From Pseudomonadales bacterium (GTDB taxonomy: Bacteria; Pseudomonadota; Gammaproteobacteria; Pseudomonadales; Azotimanducaceae), in NCBI GenBank assembly GCA_016779585.1, contig JADHNI010000020.1, positions 1-52,244 of the forward strand: a stretch of 52,244 bases of DNA, in the 5' to 3' direction. The position numbers and the translations under genes are program-made. Positions 27,532-36,106 of this stretch are shown piece by piece. How positions within the stretch are numbered: position 1 is the first letter of the stretch; every line of letters starts with the position of its first letter. The notes beneath the pieces were generated by a model that worked only from the letters and a program-made list of their open reading frames with translations, ran no database searches and was not told where the DNA came from.

Positions 27532-27987
27532 CTAGCTTCGACCGGAAGAGCCGAAACCACCGGTTCCGCGCTCCGTCGAAATAAATTCGTCAACGATTGT
27601 GAACTGGGTTTGCAAAACCGGTACGAGCATCAGCTGGGCGATCCTGTCACCCGGTTCAATGCTAAATGTGGTTTGACCGCGGTTCCAGGCAGAGATCATC
27701 AGCTCTCCCTGGTAGTCAGAATCAATCAGGCCAACAAGATTGCCAAGCACTATGCCGTGCTTGTGGCCCAGTCCTGATCGCGGCAGGATTAATGCAGCGT
27801 AACCCGGGTCTTCAATGTAGATCGCAATACCCGTCGGGATCAGGATAGTGTCACCCGGTGCAAGACTTAAGGGTGCTTCCAGACAGGCTCTCAGGTCCAT
27901 ACCCGCTGATCCCTCAGTTGAATAACAGGGTAGTGGAATTTCCTTGCCGATTTTATCGTTCAGTATCTTGACCTGGAGCTGGTTCAT
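27532..27987 (-). CDS. dut: Deoxyuridine 5'-triphosphate nucleotidohydrolase
   Basis: dUTPase hydrolyses dUTP to dUMP, keeping uracil out of DNA and supplying thymidylate synthesis. The 151 residues have all five motifs of the trimeric family: AGMDLRA (1), [11 protein letters not shown] (2), [11 protein letters not shown] (3, with the catalytic Asp), [10 protein letters not shown] (4) and the C-terminal arm [11 protein letters not shown] (5). Length is identical to the E. coli enzyme. It overlaps coaBC by four bases and lies 39 bases upstream of algC; the order coaBC-dut-algC-argB matches Pseudomonas. Nothing is unusual. Confidence 0.97.
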   Translation of the reverse strand: MNQLQVKILNDKIGKEIPLPCYSTEGSAGMDLRACLEAPLSLAPGDTILIPTGIAIYIEDPGYAALILPRSGLGHKHGIVLGNLVGLIDSDYQGELMISAWNRGQTTFSIEPGDRIAQLMLVPVLQTQFTIVDEFISTERGTGGFGSSGRS

Positions 27988-29204
27988 GCGACTTGCTCCG
28001 AGTCTGCAGCCAGCTTTTCAGCAATGGCGGCGATAATCTTTCTGGAAACAACTTCCTTGGAGCTTTTCGGCAGCGGAGACTGCCCCGTCCTTGTAATAAC
28101 AATCGTTTCGTTATCGTCGCTATTAAAGCCGATTGAACTGTCTGCCACGTTATTGGCAATGATCATGTCGAGATTCTTGGCTTCGAGTTTCCGACTTGCG
28201 TAGTCCACCAGGTTTTCGGTTTCTGCCGCAAAGCCAACACTGAAGGGGCGCCCTTCCCTTAGCTCTGCAACCGATTTCAGTATGTCTGGATTCTGCACGA
28301 GTTTAATCGTCATGCCCTCTGCTGACTGTTTCTTGATTTTCTGCTCTGCTGTGGTTTCCGGACGATAGTCGGCAACTGCAGCAACACCGATAAAGATGTC
28401 TGCACCTGGAGCACTTTGCATCACAGCTTCCAGCATTTGCCGGGCTGACTCTACCGTTACCAGTGTTACGCGATCTGGTGCTGTGAGGTTTGTCGGGCCG
28501 CTGACCAGTGTTACCCTCGCGCCTGCTTCAAGCGCGGCCTGTGCCAGGGCATACCCTTGTTTGCCGGAACTGTGGTTGCTGATGTACCGGACGGGATCAA
28601 TAGCCTCTCGAGTCGGGCCGGCGGTAATCACCACATGTTTGCCAGCCAGCAGGCCCAGCTCGAAGAGGTTCGCAACCCTGGTGACGATATCAGGTACATC
28701 CATCAATCTGCCCGCACCGGTTTCGCCACAGGCCTGCAGTCCCTCGTGAGGGTCGAGAATGTTCACACCCATCTTGCGCAGCAGGTCCACATTGGTTTGT
28801 GTGCTCTCCTTGGCCCACATTGCCTGGTTCATCGCGGGCGCGACAACCATTGTGCACTCGGCGGCCAGACAAACTGCCGCCAGCAGGTCATCTCCATGTC
28901 CTGACGCATATCTGGCTATGAAGTCTGCAGTTGCAGGAGCTATCAAAATGACATCAGCCCATCGAGCCAGTTCAATGTGTCCCATGACAGATTCAGTTTC
29001 AGTATCGAGAAGGTCCAGGTGCACCGGGTGACCAGACAGTGCCTGCATGGTCAGGGGCGTAATAAATTCCCGGGCGGAGTGTGTCATGACCACCCTGACC
29101 TCCGCGCCTTCATCCTGCAATCGTCGGGTCAGGTCGGCACTTTTATAGGCTGCTATACCACCGGTAACGCCGAGCAGGATTCGTTTATTGGTAAGGCGAT
29201 TCAC
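27984..29204 (-). CDS. coaBC: Bifunctional phosphopantothenoylcysteine decarboxylase / phosphopantothenate-cysteine ligase
   Basis: CoaBC carries out two middle steps of coenzyme A synthesis. The N-terminal CoaC flavoprotein half shows [18 protein letters not shown], the FMN region, and APAMNQAMW, plus the substrate-clamp cysteine in [12 protein letters not shown]. The C-terminal CoaB half, from about 190, shows [39 protein letters not shown] and [13 protein letters not shown]. Length (406) equals E. coli Dfp. It is divergent from the damaged radC and overlaps dut by four bases. The downstream coaD gene, which acts next but one in the same pathway, lies 2.2 kb away on the same strand. Confidence 0.97.
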   Translation of the reverse strand: MNRLTNKRILLGVTGGIAAYKSADLTRRLQDEGAEVRVVMTHSAREFITPLTMQALSGHPVHLDLLDTETESVMGHIELARWADVILIAPATADFIARYASGHGDDLLAAVCLAAECTMVVAPAMNQAMWAKESTQTNVDLLRKMGVNILDPHEGLQACGETGAGRLMDVPDIVTRVANLFELGLLAGKHVVITAGPTREAIDPVRYISNHSSGKQGYALAQAALEAGARVTLVSGPTNLTAPDRVTLVTVESARQMLEAVMQSAPGADIFIGVAAVADYRPETTAEQKIKKQSAEGMTIKLVQNPDILKSVAELREGRPFSVGFAAETENLVDYASRKLEAKNLDMIIANNVADSSIGFNSDDNETIVITRTGQSPLPKSSKEVVSRKIIAAIAEKLAADSEQVA

Positions 29205-29338
29205 GGCAATTGTTCTACTCTTGTAGCTGGCATTCGCAAGCGTCGATGTCGGCGGTAGATTCCGGTTTTATCCGGGGTTTTTCTGCGAAAGCAAAGGTTA
29301 GTATAGCTCAACTTCGAAGTGGTTACTCACTATTACTT

Positions 29339-30000
29339 ATGTCGACGCAGCCAAAACTGATGCCCAGGGAGAAGATGCTCGAGTACGGTATCGAGAGTTT
29401 GAATGACGTCGAATTGCTGGCTATTTTGCTTCGCACAGGGACCAATGGGACAACAGTACTGGAACTCGCGCGCAGGTTGCTCACGCGATATTCTGGACTC
29501 TGGTGGATGCCGGTGAACGGGTTCTTATTGGTGAGCACGGTATTGGGCCGGTAAAGGCAACCCAGCTGGCAGCAGTCATGGAGCTGACCCGGAGGTGCCT
29601 GATGACCAGGTTGCAACGTGGGGAGACGATGTCGGACCCGCAGGTTACTAGGCGCTTCCTTTTGACGCAGATGCGTCATTACGAGCGCGAGGTATTTGCC
29701 TGCCTTCTTCTGGATAACCAGCACCGCTTAATCGCCTTTGAGGAGCTTTTTCTCGGCACGATCGATGGGGCCAGCGTCTATCCAAGGGAGGTTGTTAAGT
29801 GCGCCCTCTCGGCCAATGCCGCTGCAGTGATCTTTGCACATAACCATCCTTCAGGCGTGGCTGAGCCTTCCCAGGCAGATCGCCGAATCACAGATCGCCT
29901 TGTAAGAGCCCTTTCTATTGTGGATATATGGGTTCTGGACCATTTTGTCGTGGGAGATACTGAGGTGGTGTCTTTTGCCGAGCGCGGGCTGCTACCCTAA
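29339..30000 (+). pseudogene. radC: JAMM/MPN domain protein RadC, frameshifted
   Basis: From ATG 29339 the N-terminal half reads normally: [20 protein letters not shown] and [20 protein letters not shown], then breaks after RYSGL (near 29500), running to a false stop at 29554. The -1 frame resumes with [20 protein letters not shown] and carries the whole catalytic domain: [20 protein letters not shown] and the JAMM zinc motif [15 protein letters not shown], ending at 30000. One missing base, or seven with two more residues, explains the join. Family members are about 225 residues, as here. RadC is nonessential and its biochemical role is unclear. It lies just before rpmB, as in E. coli. A real pseudogene and a sequence error cannot be told apart here. 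Confidence 0.88.
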
Positions 30001-30005
30001 AAAAA

Positions 30006-30034
30006 TTGAAGAACCGGCAGCCTTCTGGTATAAA
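30006..30034 (+). promoter_or_regulatory. Strong sigma-70 promoter of rpmB-rpmG with GC-rich discriminator
   Basis: TTGAAG (30006-30011) and TATAAA (30029-30034) are separated by 17 bases. TGG directly before the -10 also gives an extended -10. The bases after it, GCACGGC, are GC-rich, the signature of ppGpp-repressed stable-RNA and ribosomal-protein promoters. The promoter lies 78 bases before rpmB. Confidence 0.8.
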
Positions 30035-30111
30035 GCACGGCTCCTGCGCTGATGGCTCCCCGTGTATTTCGTGGAATTTCAGCAACCAATTGAATTATAA
30101 GGTATTTTGAC

Positions 30112-30348
30112 ATGTCCAGAGAATGTCAGGTCACCGGCAAACGTCCGGTGAGCGGGAACAACGTTTCCCACGCAAACAACAAGACTCGACGTCGTTTCAT
30201 GCCAAACATCCATGACCACCGGTTCTGGCTTGAAAGCGAGAACCGATTTATCAAGCTGCGGGTATCTGCCAAGGGCATGCGCATTATTGATAAGAAAGGT
30301 ATCGAACAGGTGGTCAGCGACATTCGTTCACGCGGCGTAAAGGTATAA
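30112..30348 (+). CDS. rpmB: 50S ribosomal protein L28
   Basis: L28 binds 23S rRNA near the E site. The 78 residues match E. coli L28 in length and motif: [38 protein letters not shown], and [19 protein letters not shown]. The fully basic, short sequence and the following L33 gene make the call secure. A single cysteine (C5) is present, not the zinc-binding four-cysteine form. A strong promoter lies 78 bases upstream. The four-base spacing to rpmG means the two are cotranscribed and probably translationally coupled. Confidence 0.98.
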   Translation: MSRECQVTGKRPVSGNNVSHANNKTRRRFMPNIHDHRFWLESENRFIKLRVSAKGMRIIDKKGIEQVVSDIRSRGVKV

Positions 30349-30352
30349 ATCC

Positions 30353-30508
30353 ATGAGAGAGAAAATCAAACTGGTATCTTCTGCTGGAACAGGTCATTAC
30401 TACACGACCAGCAAGAATAAGCGCAACATGCCGGACAAAATGGAGATCAAGAAGTTTGATCCGGTTGTTCGAAAGCATGTGATCTACAAGGAAGCCAAGA
30501 TCAAGTAA
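30353..30508 (+). CDS. rpmG: 50S ribosomal protein L33
   Basis: This 51-residue gene is easily missed for its size. It reads [37 protein letters not shown] and [14 protein letters not shown], a standard L33. The two CxxC pairs found in zinc-binding L33 are absent, so this is the zinc-independent (C-minus) form. L33 sits near the E site of the 50S subunit and is dispensable in several bacteria. It begins four bases after rpmB and shares its promoter. The start ATG 30353 is the only candidate that gives the conserved N-terminus. Confidence 0.97.
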   Translation: MREKIKLVSSAGTGHYYTTSKNKRNMPDKMEIKKFDPVVRKHVIYKEAKIK

Positions 30509-30562
30509 TGGGTTGTCATGCGCCCTGCTCTGCAGGCGCACCAGATTCTTCCCGTTCAAGTC

Positions 30563-31375
30563 TTGCCTGAGCTCCCAGAAGTCGAAACGACGCGTCGCGG
30601 TATCGAACCGCACGTGCTTGGCAAACCCGTAAAAAATGTTCTTGTCCGCCAGCCGTCGCTTCGCTGGCCGGTATCACCCGAACTTGGCCAGGTACTGACC
30701 GGCCAGTCGTTCTCAGCCATTGATCGCAGGGCAAAGTATCTGCTGTTCTCGACATCTGTCGGTCGCATGATGGTTCACCTTGGCATGTCTGGCAGCCTTC
30801 GCATCACCTCAATGGACCAGGCTATTCGGAAACACGATCACATTGATGTGGTCTTCGAAGATGACACCATCCTCAGGTATCACGACCCACGCCGATTCGG
30901 CTCGGTTTTCTGGTTGCCGGACCAGTCCAGCCACGAGCTGATAGATGATCTTGGTCCTGAACCGTTATCGGGTGATTTCAGCGCAGAGTATCTCTACGAG
31001 CTTTCCCGAAAGCGCAAGGTAGCAGTCAAGCTGTTTATCATGAACAGCAAAATTGTTGTCGGTGTTGGGAATATTTATGCCAATGAAGCGCTTTATTCAG
31101 CCGGGATCAGACCCGACAGGCTGGCGTCCCGTATCAGTCTTGCACGATATGAAAAGCTTGTTCATGAGATCAAGGCGGTACTTGAGCGATCCATACGGAG
31201 CGGAGGTACAACGCTGCGCGATTTTGTCCGTGAAGACGGTTCGCCAGGGTATTTCAAGCAGAAGCTCAACGTGTATGGTCGGCGTGATGAACCTTGTCGC
31301 CAGTGCGCGAAACCTCTAAGGGAAATTCGGCAGGGAAACCGTTCGACGGTGTTCTGCCCGGTTTGCCAGAAATAG
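30563..31375 (+). CDS. mutM: Formamidopyrimidine-DNA glycosylase (Fpg/MutM)
   Basis: MutM excises 8-oxoguanine and formamidopyrimidines and cleaves the abasic site. The active-site nucleophile is the N-terminal proline freed by removal of Met, so the start must be the codon just before PELPEVETTRRG. That codon is TTG 30563. An ATG at 30518 in the same frame would bury the proline at position 17 and inactivate the enzyme. The resulting 270 residues match the family. E3, the lysine in DRRAKYLLF, the H2TH block (IMNSKIVVGVGNIYANEAL) and the zinc finger (CRQCAKPL...CPVCQK) are all present. No strong ribosome site precedes TTG, so translation may depend on coupling to rpmG, 54 bases upstream. Confidence 0.96.
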   Translation: MPELPEVETTRRGIEPHVLGKPVKNVLVRQPSLRWPVSPELGQVLTGQSFSAIDRRAKYLLFSTSVGRMMVHLGMSGSLRITSMDQAIRKHDHIDVVFEDDTILRYHDPRRFGSVFWLPDQSSHELIDDLGPEPLSGDFSAEYLYELSRKRKVAVKLFIMNSKIVVGVGNIYANEALYSAGIRPDRLASRISLARYEKLVHEIKAVLERSIRSGGTTLRDFVREDGSPGYFKQKLNVYGRRDEPCRQCAKPLREIRQGNRSTVFCPVCQK

Positions 31376-31397
31376 GCACTGGACAATGTACAAAAAA

Positions 31398-31874
31398 TTA
31401 GCTGATTTTTTTGCTTTTCAAAGCTTCCGCCACGGCGGGATGAACAAAGTTGTCGATTTTACCGCCGTATCCTGCGATCTGCCTGATCAGGCTTGAAGAG
31501 ATATAGGAGTTCTCTTCGGAAGGTGCCAGGAATACTGTCTCAATATCCGGATCCAGTGCACGATTCATGTTCAGCATCTGGAACTCGTAGTCAAAGTCAG
31601 TCACGGTTCTTATGCCCTTCAGAATTACTGTCGCACCAACTTCCCGTGCGAAATCCACGGTCAGGGTGTTAAAGCCCACGACCTCCACAGCATCAATGTG
31701 CGCCAGCGCTTCTTTTGCAAGATCCACACGCAGCTGTAGTTCGCTTGGTGATTTATGCGGGCTGGTTGCGATCCCGAGTACCACCGAATCGAACAGGCTG
31801 GCTGCGCGTTCTACCAGGTCAGTATGGCCATTGTGAATTGGATTGAACGTGCCGGGATAAAGAACTTTTTTCAT
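31398..31874 (-). CDS. coaD: Phosphopantetheine adenylyltransferase
   Basis: CoaD makes dephospho-CoA from ATP and phosphopantetheine, the rate-controlling late step of CoA synthesis. ATG 31874 gives 158 residues beginning MKKVLYPGTFNPIHNGHTDL, which contains the nucleotidyltransferase (T/HxGH) motif; an upstream TTG would add eleven atypical residues. Other family blocks are LGIATSPHKSP, GATVILKGIRTVTDFDYEFQ, LDPDIETVFLAPSEENSYIS and the ISSSLIRQIAGYGG signature. It converges on mutM with 22 bases between them and follows rsmD by 70 bases. Confidence 0.97.
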   Translation of the reverse strand: MKKVLYPGTFNPIHNGHTDLVERAASLFDSVVLGIATSPHKSPSELQLRVDLAKEALAHIDAVEVVGFNTLTVDFAREVGATVILKGIRTVTDFDYEFQMLNMNRALDPDIETVFLAPSEENSYISSSLIRQIAGYGGKIDNFVHPAVAEALKSKKIS

Positions 31875-31944
31875 CTGTTGAAGCTTTGTCTTGGGCAAAA
31901 GCGGCAATCATACAGAGGCGATTACCGCGATTTCAACTGCGATG

Positions 31945-32511
31945 TCATTCAGGGTTGACGCTGCAAAGCGCATAGTGCACCGCTGCAGCGCGTTTTTGCC
32001 TGTCGATTCTCCAGCCTGCGGGAAGTTTATCTGGTGTTAGCTCAACACCTGTTTCGATATAGAGGTAGTGTCGTGCGATGTGGTTTTCATCAATATCGTT
32101 GAGAAGTGTCGGCAGGCTGTCGTCATCGAACGGTGGATCCAGGAAGATAATATCGAATGGCTGTTGCTGCGTCTTTATCCACTGGTAAGCGTCTCTGGTC
32201 TCCACGTCCCAGCTACCGTCAGCTGCACCGAGTTTTTCCAGATTGGCTTCAATGCTTTTCGCAACGAGTCTGTTCTGTTCGACAAGAACTACGGATTCTG
32301 CGCCCCTGGAAAGCGCTTCGATACCCAGGGCACCACTGCCCGCAAAGAGGTCAAGACACCGGGCGCCGTGAATGTCATGCATCAGCCAATTGAACAGGGT
32401 TTCGCGCACGCGATCGCCCGTTGGTCGAACAGCGTCTTTTTGGGGAAAGGTAATTTTGCGACCGCGCCAGTTTCCGCCGATAATCCTCAGGGTACGATCA
32501 TGATGTTGCAT
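31945..32511 (-). CDS. rsmD: 16S rRNA (guanine966-N2)-methyltransferase
   Basis: RsmD methylates G966 of 16S rRNA in the assembled 30S subunit. The 188 residues show RIIGGNWRGRKI, RPTGDRVRETLFNWL, the SAM-binding block DLFAGSGALGIEALSRGA and the catalytic FLDPPF. Length agrees with the family (about 195). It is divergent from ftsY, with a 45-base gap, in the same arrangement as E. coli rsmD/ftsYEX. The gap contains no clearly convincing promoter for either side. Downstream coaD on the same strand is likely cotranscribed. Confidence 0.95.
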   Translation of the reverse strand: MQHHDRTLRIIGGNWRGRKITFPQKDAVRPTGDRVRETLFNWLMHDIHGARCLDLFAGSGALGIEALSRGAESVVLVEQNRLVAKSIEANLEKLGAADGSWDVETRDAYQWIKTQQQPFDIIFLDPPFDDDSLPTLLNDIDENHIARHYLYIETGVELTPDKLPAGWRIDRQKRAAAVHYALCSVNPE

Positions 32512-32556
32512 GTATCTTTAACTCCCCACGAATAAAAAGGACTAGTCAGCAAGCAG

Positions 32557-33513
32557 ATGCCAGCTAATGTTGCAGAAGGATCCAGTGAAGACAAGCCGGG
32601 ATTGTTTGCCCGCCTTAAATCCGGACTTGGAAGGACCCGATCAAAATTGTCGGAAGGTATCCAGAGCGTCTTCCTGGGTGCAAAGGAGCTCGATGATGAA
32701 CTGCTCGAGGAGCTGGAGACAATTCTCCTCACATCCGATGTCGGCGTTTCTGCTACTCAGGATATCCTCAGTGAGCTGACAGGTCTTATCAGCCGCAAGG
32801 AACTGGGCGACGTGCAGGCAGTCAACAAACACCTGCGTGAATCCCTGGCAGGTATCCTGAAGCCGGTTGAAATACCGCTCGATACTGAAACTCATTCACC
32901 CTTTGTCATCCTTATGGTTGGCGTTAATGGTGTTGGCAAGACCACGACCATTGGCAAGCTGGCCAAGAAGCTTCAGGGTGAAGGTAAATCTGTGATGCTC
33001 GCTGCCGGTGATACGTTTCGGGCAGCTGCGGTCGAACAGCTTAAGGTCTGGGGAGAGCGAAATGATGTACCAGTTGTCGCGCAGGATACCGGCGCCGACA
33101 GCGCATCTGTGATTTACGATGCACTGGCCGCAGCGCGGGCGCGCGATGTGGATGTGCTCATTGCAGATACAGCAGGACGGCTGCAGAACAAGAAGAACCT
33201 GATGGATGAACTGCAAAAGATTACCCGGGTACTCGGCAAGCTCGATGATTCAGCTCCTCATGAGGTGATGCTCGTGCTGGATGCCGGTACGGGCCAGAAC
33301 GCATTGTCCCAGGCATCAGAGTTCCAGAGAGCAGTGTCTGTCAGTGGTCTGGCGTTGACCAAACTGGACGGAACAGCGAAAGGCGGTGTGATATTCGCCC
33401 TGGCGAGACAGCTTGGAATTCCTATTCGATTTGTCGGCGTTGGTGAACAGATTGATGATCTGCGCCCCTTCTCGGTTGAAGAATTCGTTGAGGCTTTGTT
33501 TGACGATACATGA
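32557..33513 (+). CDS. ftsY: Signal recognition particle receptor FtsY
   Basis: FtsY docks SRP-ribosome complexes at the membrane for insertion of inner-membrane proteins. At 318 residues it lacks most of the long acidic A domain of E. coli FtsY (497) and corresponds to its NG core plus a short amphipathic N-terminus (GLFARLKSGLGRTRSKLSEG). The N domain (ELLEELETILLTSDVG) is followed by GTPase motifs: GVNGVGKTTTIGKLAKK (G1), DTFRAAAVEQL, DTAGRLQNKKNLMDEL (G3) and TKLDGTAKGG (G4). Its stop overlaps ftsE by four bases, so ftsY, ftsE, ftsX and possibly rpoH form one operon. Confidence 0.97.
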   Translation: MPANVAEGSSEDKPGLFARLKSGLGRTRSKLSEGIQSVFLGAKELDDELLEELETILLTSDVGVSATQDILSELTGLISRKELGDVQAVNKHLRESLAGILKPVEIPLDTETHSPFVILMVGVNGVGKTTTIGKLAKKLQGEGKSVMLAAGDTFRAAAVEQLKVWGERNDVPVVAQDTGADSASVIYDALAAARARDVDVLIADTAGRLQNKKNLMDELQKITRVLGKLDDSAPHEVMLVLDAGTGQNALSQASEFQRAVSVSGLALTKLDGTAKGGVIFALARQLGIPIRFVGVGEQIDDLRPFSVEEFVEALFDDT

Positions 33514-34175
33514 TCAGATTTGACGAGGTCAGCAAGCGCTACGAGGGCGGCTCTGAAGCACTCTCCAGGGTCAGCTTTGAACTGGCTGATGGAGAAATGG
33601 CATTCCTGACCGGGCATTCCGGTGCGGGTAAAAGCACCCTCATGAAACTTATTATCCTGATGGAGCGGGCGAGTCAGGGCCAGGTCTTTGTTGGCGGCAC
33701 AAACCTGAATCGTGTATCCAGCCGACAGATTCCCCACGTCAGGAGAAACATAGGTGTGGTCTTCCAGAACCACCAGTTGCTGTTTGATCGGAGCGTATAC
33801 GACAACGTTGCCCTGCCGCTGACAATTGCCGGTTACTCTCCCAGGGAAGTTGGCAGGAGAGTACGTGCAGCGCTTTCGAAGGTTGGCCTGTCAGATAAAG
33901 AAAAGAAATTTCCCCAGTCCTTATCCGGGGGTGAACAACAGCGCGTGGGTATAGCCCGGGCCGTGGTCAACAAACCCCCACTCTTGCTGGCTGATGAACC
34001 CACCGGAAACCTGGATCCTGAGCTTTCCCAGGAAATCATGAACCTGTTCAGTCAGTTCAACCAGGTCGGTGTCAGTCTGCTCATAGCCACTCACGACCTC
34101 GATCTGGTTAAAAGGATGGAAAAACGGGAACTGATTTTGCGCCAGGGAAGACTCGCGAGTCTGGAGACTTCCTGA
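33510..34175 (+). CDS. ftsE: Cell division ATP-binding protein FtsE
   Basis: FtsE is the ATPase of the FtsEX complex, which links the Z-ring to activation of septal peptidoglycan hydrolases through EnvC-type partners. The 221 residues contain Walker [15 protein letters not shown], the Q loop [14 protein letters not shown], signature [14 protein letters not shown], Walker [13 protein letters not shown] and the switch histidine in [10 protein letters not shown]. It overlaps ftsY by four bases and ftsX by one, so subunit stoichiometry is probably kept by translational coupling. Length matches the E. coli protein (222). Confidence 0.97.
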   Translation: MIRFDEVSKRYEGGSEALSRVSFELADGEMAFLTGHSGAGKSTLMKLIILMERASQGQVFVGGTNLNRVSSRQIPHVRRNIGVVFQNHQLLFDRSVYDNVALPLTIAGYSPREVGRRVRAALSKVGLSDKEKKFPQSLSGGEQQRVGIARAVVNKPPLLLADEPTGNLDPELSQEIMNLFSQFNQVGVSLLIATHDLDLVKRMEKRELILRQGRLASLETS

Positions 34176-35185
34176 TGTCAGGCACAAGAAGCCATTCAGT
34201 AAGAAACCAGTCAGTAAAAAGCCAGTCAGTAAAAAACCAGGGGGCAACCACATCCATTACGCGTCGATCAGATAAGCTTAGTGCCTGGGCGGCGCATCAC
34301 AGGCGGGTTGCCCTGGAAACCCTGCACCAACTTCTGGCAAACCCCTTCTCCAGTACCATGACCTGGCTTGTTATTGGTGTTGCACTGGGCCTGCCGGCGA
34401 TTCTCTTTGTGGTGCTCCAGAATGTGGCGGAAATCAGTGGCGACTGGGGTGGAAAACCCCGGATGAGTCTCTACCTGAAGAGTGAGGTGACGTTAGATCT
34501 TGGTCGTAGTTTTTCCGCGGAGATTGAAAGACGAGTAGACATTGACAGAGCGGTGTTTATCTCATCAGACGATGCGCTACGCGAGTTCCAGAACCGATCC
34601 GGTTTTGGAGAAGTACTGAGCACCCTGGAACGAAATCCCCTGCCCCATGTGATTGAAGTGATTCCCCTTTCACCGGACCCGTTGGATCTATCATCGCTGG
34701 TGTCGGTCTGGGAAGAGCATGAACTGGTCGAGCGCGTCTCAGTCGACCTGAAGTGGCTTGAGCGCCTTTTTGCCCTGCTGGTCTTTGCTGAGCGCCTGGT
34801 CACTGCCCTTGCATCGGTGCTGGCGCTCGGTGTCATGCTGGTTATGGGTAATACCATTCGCCTCGCCATTGAAAACAGGCGCCAGGAGATCGAGGTCGTG
34901 AAGCTCGTAGGTGGTACAGATGCCTTTGTGCGCCGGCCTTTCCTCTACCTGGGTTTCTGGTATGGGCTGGGTGGTGCCATTGTGGCGCTGTTGCTGCTGT
35001 GGTTAAGCCTGTTTTTGCTGTCTTCACCGGTTGAACAGCTGGCTCAGAGTTACCGCAATGATTTCGCCCTTCATGGACCCGGTTTCCTGGGCGCACTCCT
35101 GTTGCTTGTGACCGGGGCTCTTCTTGGAACGCTTGGTGCAATTCTCGCTGTATCCCGCCATCTGGCGGATATCGAGCCTCAATAA
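34175..35185 (+). CDS. ftsX: Cell division protein FtsX
   Basis: FtsX is the membrane partner of FtsE. The 336 residues include a cytoplasmic N-tail (1-60), TM1 (about 65-85: MTWLVIGVALGLPAILFVVL), a periplasmic loop that recruits hydrolase activators (KPRMSLYLKSEVTLD), and three further helices in the C-terminal half (LVTALASVLALGVMLVMGNT, FWYGLGGAIVALLLLWLS, FLGALLLLVTGALLGTLGAI). The motif RLAIENRRQEIEVVKLVGGT is diagnostic. Unusual is a run of three 15-base tandem repeats in the N-tail, residues 8-22, each encoding S-V-(R/K)-(N/S)-Q. The start ATG shares one base with the ftsE stop. Confidence 0.95.
   Translation: MSGTRSHSVRNQSVKSQSVKNQGATTSITRRSDKLSAWAAHHRRVALETLHQLLANPFSSTMTWLVIGVALGLPAILFVVLQNVAEISGDWGGKPRMSLYLKSEVTLDLGRSFSAEIERRVDIDRAVFISSDDALREFQNRSGFGEVLSTLERNPLPHVIEVIPLSPDPLDLSSLVSVWEEHELVERVSVDLKWLERLFALLVFAERLVTALASVLALGVMLVMGNTIRLAIENRRQEIEVVKLVGGTDAFVRRPFLYLGFWYGLGGAIVALLLLWLSLFLLSSPVEQLAQSYRNDFALHGPGFLGALLLLVTGALLGTLGAILAVSRHLADIEPQ
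34196..34240 (+). repeat. Three 15-bp in-frame tandem repeats in ftsX
   Basis: Units 34196-34210, 34211-34225 and 34226-34240 are near identical, starting TCAGTAA and ending CAG, with two or three substitutions between them. They encode SVRNQ, SVKSQ and SVKNQ. Copy-number change by slippage would lengthen or shorten the cytoplasmic tail by five residues without loss of frame. Confidence 0.95.
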
Positions 35186-35249
35186 AATTAGCAGCCCTTT
35201 CCCCGGAGTGCTAAACTTCGCCGCCCAAAATCTCGTATAACATGTTGAG

Positions 35250-36101
35250 ATGACTGACAAACTGGTACCAATGCCTGTACTGAATCCCGGAGCTCCGGGT
35301 GCCAACCTGGATGCCTACATCAAGGTGGTCAGCACGATAGCCGTGCTTTCCCCGGAAGAGGAAAAGGCACTGGCTGATCGCCTTTACCACGATGGTGATC
35401 TCGACGCTGCCAGGCAGTTAGTAATGGCTCACTTACGCTTTGTGGTATATGTAGCAAAGGCCTACTCTGGTTACGGTTTGTCAGAAGCTGACCTGATCCA
35501 GGAAGGCAACGTCGGTCTGATGAAGGCTGTTAAGCGCTTCAACCCGGAGTTCGGCGTTCGTCTGGTGTCATTTGCCGTGCACTGGATCAAGGCTGAAATT
35601 CACGAGTTTATCCTGAAGAACTGGCGCATTGTGAAGGTGGCGACCACCAAGCCACAGCGAAAACTTTTTTTTAACCTGCGCAGCGCGAAAAAACGCCTCG
35701 GCTGGATGAATGACCAGGAAGTTCGGGACGTGGCTCGGGACCTCGGTGTCGACCCTGAGGATGTTCGGCAAATGGAAAACCGCCTGGCCGTCTCTGATGA
35801 AGCATTTGAAGTGGATGGCGATGATGATGATACGTTTGCTCCAGCGCAGTACCTCACAGATGCGACTGGAGACCCTGCCCGAATTGCCGAGGCAGATAAT
35901 CAGTTCCAGGCGGAACGCGACAAACTTAACCATGCCTTCTCAACGCTGGACGAACGGTCCAGGGAAATCATGCGACAGCGCTGGCTGGTGGAAAAAAAGG
36001 CTACCCTGCATGAGCTGGCGGACCAGTTTGGCGTGTCTGCTGAACGCATCCGGCAGCTTGAAGCCAATGCCCTTAAAAAGCTAAAGAGCTGTTTCAGTTA
36101 G
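35250..36101 (+). CDS. rpoH: RNA polymerase sigma factor RpoH (sigma-32)
   Basis: RpoH directs RNA polymerase to heat-shock promoters. Region 2 shows [20 protein letters not shown] and [19 protein letters not shown]; 2.4 has [19 protein letters not shown]. The RpoH box [16 protein letters not shown] between regions 2 and 3, used for DnaK/FtsH-controlled turnover, separates it from RpoD and RpoS. Region 4 carries [14 protein letters not shown] and the helix-turn-helix [19 protein letters not shown]. An acidic insert (DGDDDDTF) lies before region 3.2. Length 283 is normal. It follows ftsX by 64 bases, where a TATAAC -10-like element (35234-35239) may give a separate promoter. The RpoH box is encoded partly by a T8 run. 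Confidence 0.97.
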   Translation: MTDKLVPMPVLNPGAPGANLDAYIKVVSTIAVLSPEEEKALADRLYHDGDLDAARQLVMAHLRFVVYVAKAYSGYGLSEADLIQEGNVGLMKAVKRFNPEFGVRLVSFAVHWIKAEIHEFILKNWRIVKVATTKPQRKLFFNLRSAKKRLGWMNDQEVRDVARDLGVDPEDVRQMENRLAVSDEAFEVDGDDDDTFAPAQYLTDATGDPARIAEADNQFQAERDKLNHAFSTLDERSREIMRQRWLVEKKATLHELADQFGVSAERIRQLEANALKKLKSCFS

Positions 36102-36106
36102 AGAAC

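Noticed and set aside
35188..35214. TTAGCA/TGCTAA inverted repeat between ftsX and rpoH as a terminator
   Set aside because: Only six pairs, AT-rich, 15-base loop and no T-tract; read-through into rpoH is at least as likely.
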